From DATMNI01 sp035570275 (GTDB lineage Bacteria; Acidobacteriota; Terriglobia; Bryobacterales; Bryobacteraceae): a stretch of DNA of 22,974 nt. Each line of letters begins with the position of its first letter. Positions within the stretch are counted from its first letter, which is position 1. The translations under genes were made by a program, and so were the position numbers. Location: NCBI GenBank assembly GCA_035570275.1, contig DATMNI010000201.1, positions 1 through 22,974 on the forward strand, in the 5' to 3' direction. Below, in pieces: positions 20,279-22,974 of this stretch. The notes beneath the pieces were generated by a model. It had not been told where the DNA came from and ran no database searches. It saw nothing but the letters and a program-made list of their open reading frames with translations.

Positions 20279-21826
20279 ATGAAGCTGATTCTTGCGCTCG
20301 CCATTTCGTACGCAGCCCTGCCGTATGCAACCCTGCTGGCGCAGACGGATAAACCAGATCTCCACACCGTAACCGCGGTTCGCAATTGGTCCCTTGCCGA
20401 TGTAACCCGCGTGGCCATTGAGGTTTCCGGCAGCTTTCAAACCCGCAGCGACCGCCTGGACAATCCCGACCGCGTTTACTTCGACATCCTCAATTCGCAC
20501 CCACGGATCGATTCCAAGCGTTTCTATTCCAAACAACTGGATGACAAGCTGGTGAAACGCATCCGCGTGGCCGAAACCAATCCCGGAATCACGCGCGTGG
20601 TGCTGGACCTGGCGGAGGGGGTTGAGGTCACCACATCGCAGCTCTCCAACCCGAACCGCCTCATCATCGAAGTGCGCAGCGCCGTGCGCGGCGGTAAGCT
20701 CACCGCCCCACCCCCGGAGACGGTGAAACTGGAACCCCCGCCCTTTCCCTTGCCTGCCCCTCCGGTGAAGACGCCTACCCCGGTGAAGGCGCCGGTGAAG
20801 ACGCCCGCTCCGGTGATTACGCCGACCCTGATGAATACGTCCGCCCAGGTGAACCCGCCCGCCGCGGTGAATATGCCCGCCCCGGTGAATATTCCCACCC
20901 TGGTGAACACGTCCACGAGGAGCGACGGGGCGCCAGTCGAAGCACTGAGGCCATCCGCACCGCCGGCGGCGGAATCCACCAAAGTCCTCGTGGTCAAACC
21001 GGAGTTCGTGGCGCCCACGCCGCTGTCCCAGTCACAGTCCCAGTACACGGCCGGCGAACCCGGCACCGCCGCCAAACACACCAGCAGCGGCCAGAGCTCG
21101 CTCACCCGCGCCTTGGGACTGAAGGTGGGCCGCGTGATCATCGACCCCGGCCACGGCGGTCAGGATCAGGGCACGCAAGGCCCCAAGGGGCTGGTGGAAA
21201 AAGAACTGGTCCTGGATGTGGCCCTGCGCCTAGGCAAACTAATCGAAGACCGCCTGGGCGCCGAGGTGATTTACACCCGCACCGACGACACCTTCATCCC
21301 GCTGGAGGGCCGCACCGCTCTCGCCAACGAAAAGAAGGCCGACCTGTTTCTTTCGATCCATGCCAACTCCTCGGCCTATCCGCGGATTGCGGGAGTGGAA
21401 ACCTTCTACCTGAACTTCACCGATTCCAAAGACGCCCTGGATGTGGCTTCGCGCGAGAATGCCAGTTCGCAGAAGTCCGTCTTCGAGTTGCAGGATATCA
21501 TTCAGAAAATCTCGCTGCACGAAAAGCTGGATGAATCCAAGGACTTCGCGGGCCGCATCCAGGCCTCGCTCTTTTCGCTTTCGTCCCGCAACGTTCCGGG
21601 CCAGAAGAACCGCGGCGTCAAGAAGGCGCCGTTCGTGGTGCTGATCGGCGCCAAGATGCCGTCGGTGCTGGCGGAAATCGGGTTTGTCAGCAATCCGCGC
21701 GAAGAAGCCCTGCTGAAAAAGCCGGATTACCGCCAGAAAGTCGCCGAGTCGCTCTATCGCGGCGTTTCCAAATATGCCGAAAGCCTGAGCCATTTCCAGG
21801 TAGCCCAGAACGAGAGCCGTGAGTGA
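20279..21826 (+). CDS. N-acetylmuramoyl-L-alanine amidase with AMIN domain (AmiC-like)
   Basis: This 515-residue exported zinc enzyme removes stem peptides from peptidoglycan, commonly during cell separation. A signal peptide (residues 1-21) leads to an AMIN domain (about 28-135, with LDNPDRVYFDILN and VKRIRVAETNPGITRVVLDL), which targets such enzymes to septal wall. A long linker (about 140-275) contains PVNxPxPVK-type repeats. The Amidase_3 domain (about 283-505) has zinc ligands H292 (DPGHGG), E307 (VEKE) and H361 (SIHANSS), and catalytic E466 (VLAEIGF). An insert around 395-450 resembles the regulatory segment that blocks the active site in AmiA/AmiC relatives. The Shine-Dalgarno sequence is weak. 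The stop overlaps the next gene by 8 bp. Confidence 0.92.
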   Translation: MKLILALAISYAALPYATLLAQTDKPDLHTVTAVRNWSLADVTRVAIEVSGSFQTRSDRLDNPDRVYFDILNSHPRIDSKRFYSKQLDDKLVKRIRVAETNPGITRVVLDLAEGVEVTTSQLSNPNRLIIEVRSAVRGGKLTAPPPETVKLEPPPFPLPAPPVKTPTPVKAPVKTPAPVITPTLMNTSAQVNPPAAVNMPAPVNIPTLVNTSTRSDGAPVEALRPSAPPAAESTKVLVVKPEFVAPTPLSQSQSQYTAGEPGTAAKHTSSGQSSLTRALGLKVGRVIIDPGHGGQDQGTQGPKGLVEKELVLDVALRLGKLIEDRLGAEVIYTRTDDTFIPLEGRTALANEKKADLFLSIHANSSAYPRIAGVETFYLNFTDSKDALDVASRENASSQKSVFELQDIIQKISLHEKLDESKDFAGRIQASLFSLSSRNVPGQKNRGVKKAPFVVLIGAKMPSVLAEIGFVSNPREEALLKKPDYRQKVAESLYRGVSKYAESLSHFQVAQNESRE

Positions 21827-22556
21827 AAGCAGGGGCCCGGGAGCCGGGGGTCGGGGGCCCGGGTCGGGGGCCGGGGAAAAACGGGTGCTGGCTTTCCGCC
21901 ACGTGCTCTTCGAAGGCGCCGGACGGCTGGCCGAGGTGCTGGCGCGACGCAACATTCCGCTCGATTACGCGGACCTGTACGTTCCCGGCGCTACCGTGCC
22001 GGATGTCGCTGCCTATGCGGCCCTGATTTTCCTGGGCGGTCCCATGTCCGCCAATGACGATCTCCCCTGGCTTCGCCAGGAAATAGAATGGATCACCCAG
22101 GCCGCGGCCAGCAACCGGCCCGTGTTGGGAATTTGCCTGGGCGCACAACTCCTGGCCAGGAGTCTGGGGGCCAGGGTTTATCGCAACCCCGTGAAGGAAA
22201 TCGGCTGGTTCGATCTCCATTTCACCCCAGCCGCGGCTGGCGACACTCTCTTCGCCGGTCTGGAAACCTCACCCGTTTTCCACTGGCACGGGGAGACGTT
22301 CGACCTGCCGGCAGGCGCACAGTGGCTGGCTTCATCGGCCTGCTGCCGGCATCAGGCATTTCGGGTGGGAACCAGACAATACGGGTTGCAGTTCCACCTG
22401 GAAGTGACTCCGCCTATGATTGCCGAGTGGTGTCTGCAGGAGGAAAACTGCGGCGATGTTAGAGAGTTGGACCGGCCGTTGGATCCGCATCGCCACGAAG
22501 CCCAATTGGCCAGTCTCTCAGACCTGGTTTTCGGCCGATGGTGCGATTTGTTGTAA
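21819..22556 (+). CDS. Class I glutamine amidotransferase (GMP synthase-like)
   Basis: This protein has the GATase1 fold with its full catalytic triad: C106 in GICLGAQLLA, H193 and E195 in QFHLEVT. The oxyanion region FLGGPMS (about 71-77) is also present. It resembles stand-alone GMP-synthase-like amidotransferases of unknown acceptor, often annotated as type 1 glutamine amidotransferase. With GTG 21819 it has 245 residues, but residues 5-20 are a low-complexity Gly/Pro/Arg stretch encoded by G-runs; the family normally starts near RVLAFRH (about residue 22), so a start at the GTG near 21885 is also possible. The 8-bp overlap with the amidase favours coupling at 21819. Confidence 0.85.
   Translation: MSESRGPGAGGRGPGSGAGEKRVLAFRHVLFEGAGRLAEVLARRNIPLDYADLYVPGATVPDVAAYAALIFLGGPMSANDDLPWLRQEIEWITQAAASNRPVLGICLGAQLLARSLGARVYRNPVKEIGWFDLHFTPAAAGDTLFAGLETSPVFHWHGETFDLPAGAQWLASSACCRHQAFRVGTRQYGLQFHLEVTPPMIAEWCLQEENCGDVRELDRPLDPHRHEAQLASLSDLVFGRWCDLL
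21832..21876 (+). other. G-run cluster, candidate G-quadruplex
   Basis: Seven runs of three to five G occur within 45 bases on the coding strand, separated by short C-containing loops. The cluster lies at the very start of the amidotransferase gene. On RNA or single-stranded DNA it could fold into a quadruplex and slow translation, but interspersed C-runs could compete by forming hairpins. Confidence 0.5.
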
Positions 22557-22578
22557 CTAAGTACCCGGTTTGGGGTTA

Positions 22579-22890
22579 ATGCCTGGGATGCCTTCCGGGC
22601 ACCGTTTTGTCATACTGAAAAAGGGCGGGCTAAAGGTGCGTTTTTCACGAAAGAAACCGGCGAAGAACGAACCGGAGAAGGGCCCGGCCATCGTAGACCC
22701 GCAAGAAAGGGACGCGTCCGGCGCCGTGATCGACAAGCCGGCCTGTCCCAACTGTGGCTGGCACGACGTAAGGCCTTCAATCCAGAAGGGACTCCTGGAT
22801 GTGGTGTTGGTCACCCTGTCGTTCCGGCCGTTCCGGTGCCGCGCCTGCGGCCACCGGTTTCATTCGTTCCGCCGCGCACCGGGGATTTGA
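22579..22890 (+). CDS. Small zinc-ribbon protein of unknown function
   Basis: This protein of about 103 residues has two CxxC knuckles, CPNC (22744-22755) and CRAC (22837-22848), 27 residues apart, forming a likely zinc ribbon. Between them lies a hydrophobic stretch LLDVVLVTLSFRPF. The N-terminal part is basic and probably disordered (FSRKKPAKNEPEKGP). The start is uncertain: ATG 22579, TTG 22570 or a GTG at 22636 that would begin just before RFSRKKPAK. I do not recognise the family beyond zinc ribbon; the ending FRCRACGHRFHSF resembles short ribbon proteins found in many bacteria. It follows the amidotransferase by 22 bp. Confidence 0.6.
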   Translation: MPGMPSGHRFVILKKGGLKVRFSRKKPAKNEPEKGPAIVDPQERDASGAVIDKPACPNCGWHDVRPSIQKGLLDVVLVTLSFRPFRCRACGHRFHSFRRAPGI

Positions 22891-22974
22891 AACACGTACC
22901 AGAGCCAGCCGTTTCGCCGGCCGCCAACTTCGGGACGCGGGGGGACGCGGCTGGCGAGCCGGCCGCTGCTGTGG

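Noticed and set aside
22891..22974. Inverted repeat GCCAGCCG/CGGCTGGC at the window's end as a terminator
   Set aside because: The arms are 36 bases apart with no T-run, and the sequence is cut off by the window edge, so no call can be supported.

Overview
The window looks like a chromosomal segment of a soil Acidobacteriota bacterium, probably close to Solibacteres/Bryobacterales. No 16S gene is present, so this rests on gene content: an ADOP-type permease with its PadR regulator, an Acidobacteria-style VWFA-related protein, an exported DinB protein, LytS/LytTR signalling, and high G+C coding DNA. I found no tRNA, rRNA, CRISPR array or transposase gene.

Layout. (1) 159-1753: a divergent HU-type DNA-binding protein with its own promoter, overlapping a type II NADH dehydrogenase gene by 4 bp. 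(2) 1784-3230: an exported DinB protein on the minus strand, and divergent from it a DUF2089-like HTH regulator overlapping a small membrane protein gene by 4 bp. (3) 3383-6236, minus strand: a surface-protein operon reading LPKTG substrate, VWA protein, class D-like sortase. (4) 6425-9171, plus strand, apparently lower in G+C: an accessory island with a TIR-domain gene translationally coupled to a ParA/MinD-like ATPase with a KGGMGRT P-loop and an unassigned C-terminal half. It is preceded by the frameshifted remnant of a second copy of that C-terminus. This is the best candidate for a poorly described, probably anti-phage, system. (5) 9179-12844, minus strand: LytS-type kinase, LytTR response regulator and a PQQ-dependent dehydrogenase. 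(6) 12878-16148: PadR regulator and ADOP permease, bracketed by a 154-bp MITE-like element and a solo copy of its left end. (7) 16235-19229: an OmpH/Skp-like periplasmic protein on plus, convergent with mobA, an orphan MlaF-like ATPase and a Clp-N/DinB fusion on minus. (8) 19335-22890, plus strand: lytic transglycosylase, AMIN-amidase, class I glutamine amidotransferase and a zinc-ribbon protein.

How the genes fit together. Much of the window concerns the envelope: sortase and substrate, ADOP permease, OmpH/Skp, MlaF, transglycosylase and amidase. Several genes (HU-like, DUF2089-like, mobA) have promoter-like -10 elements only 6-10 bp before the start codon and lack a clear Shine-Dalgarno sequence, suggesting leaderless transcripts. 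The TIR/ATPase island sits between the sortase operon and the dehydrogenase and has no visible metabolic link to either, which fits an acquired defence cassette.
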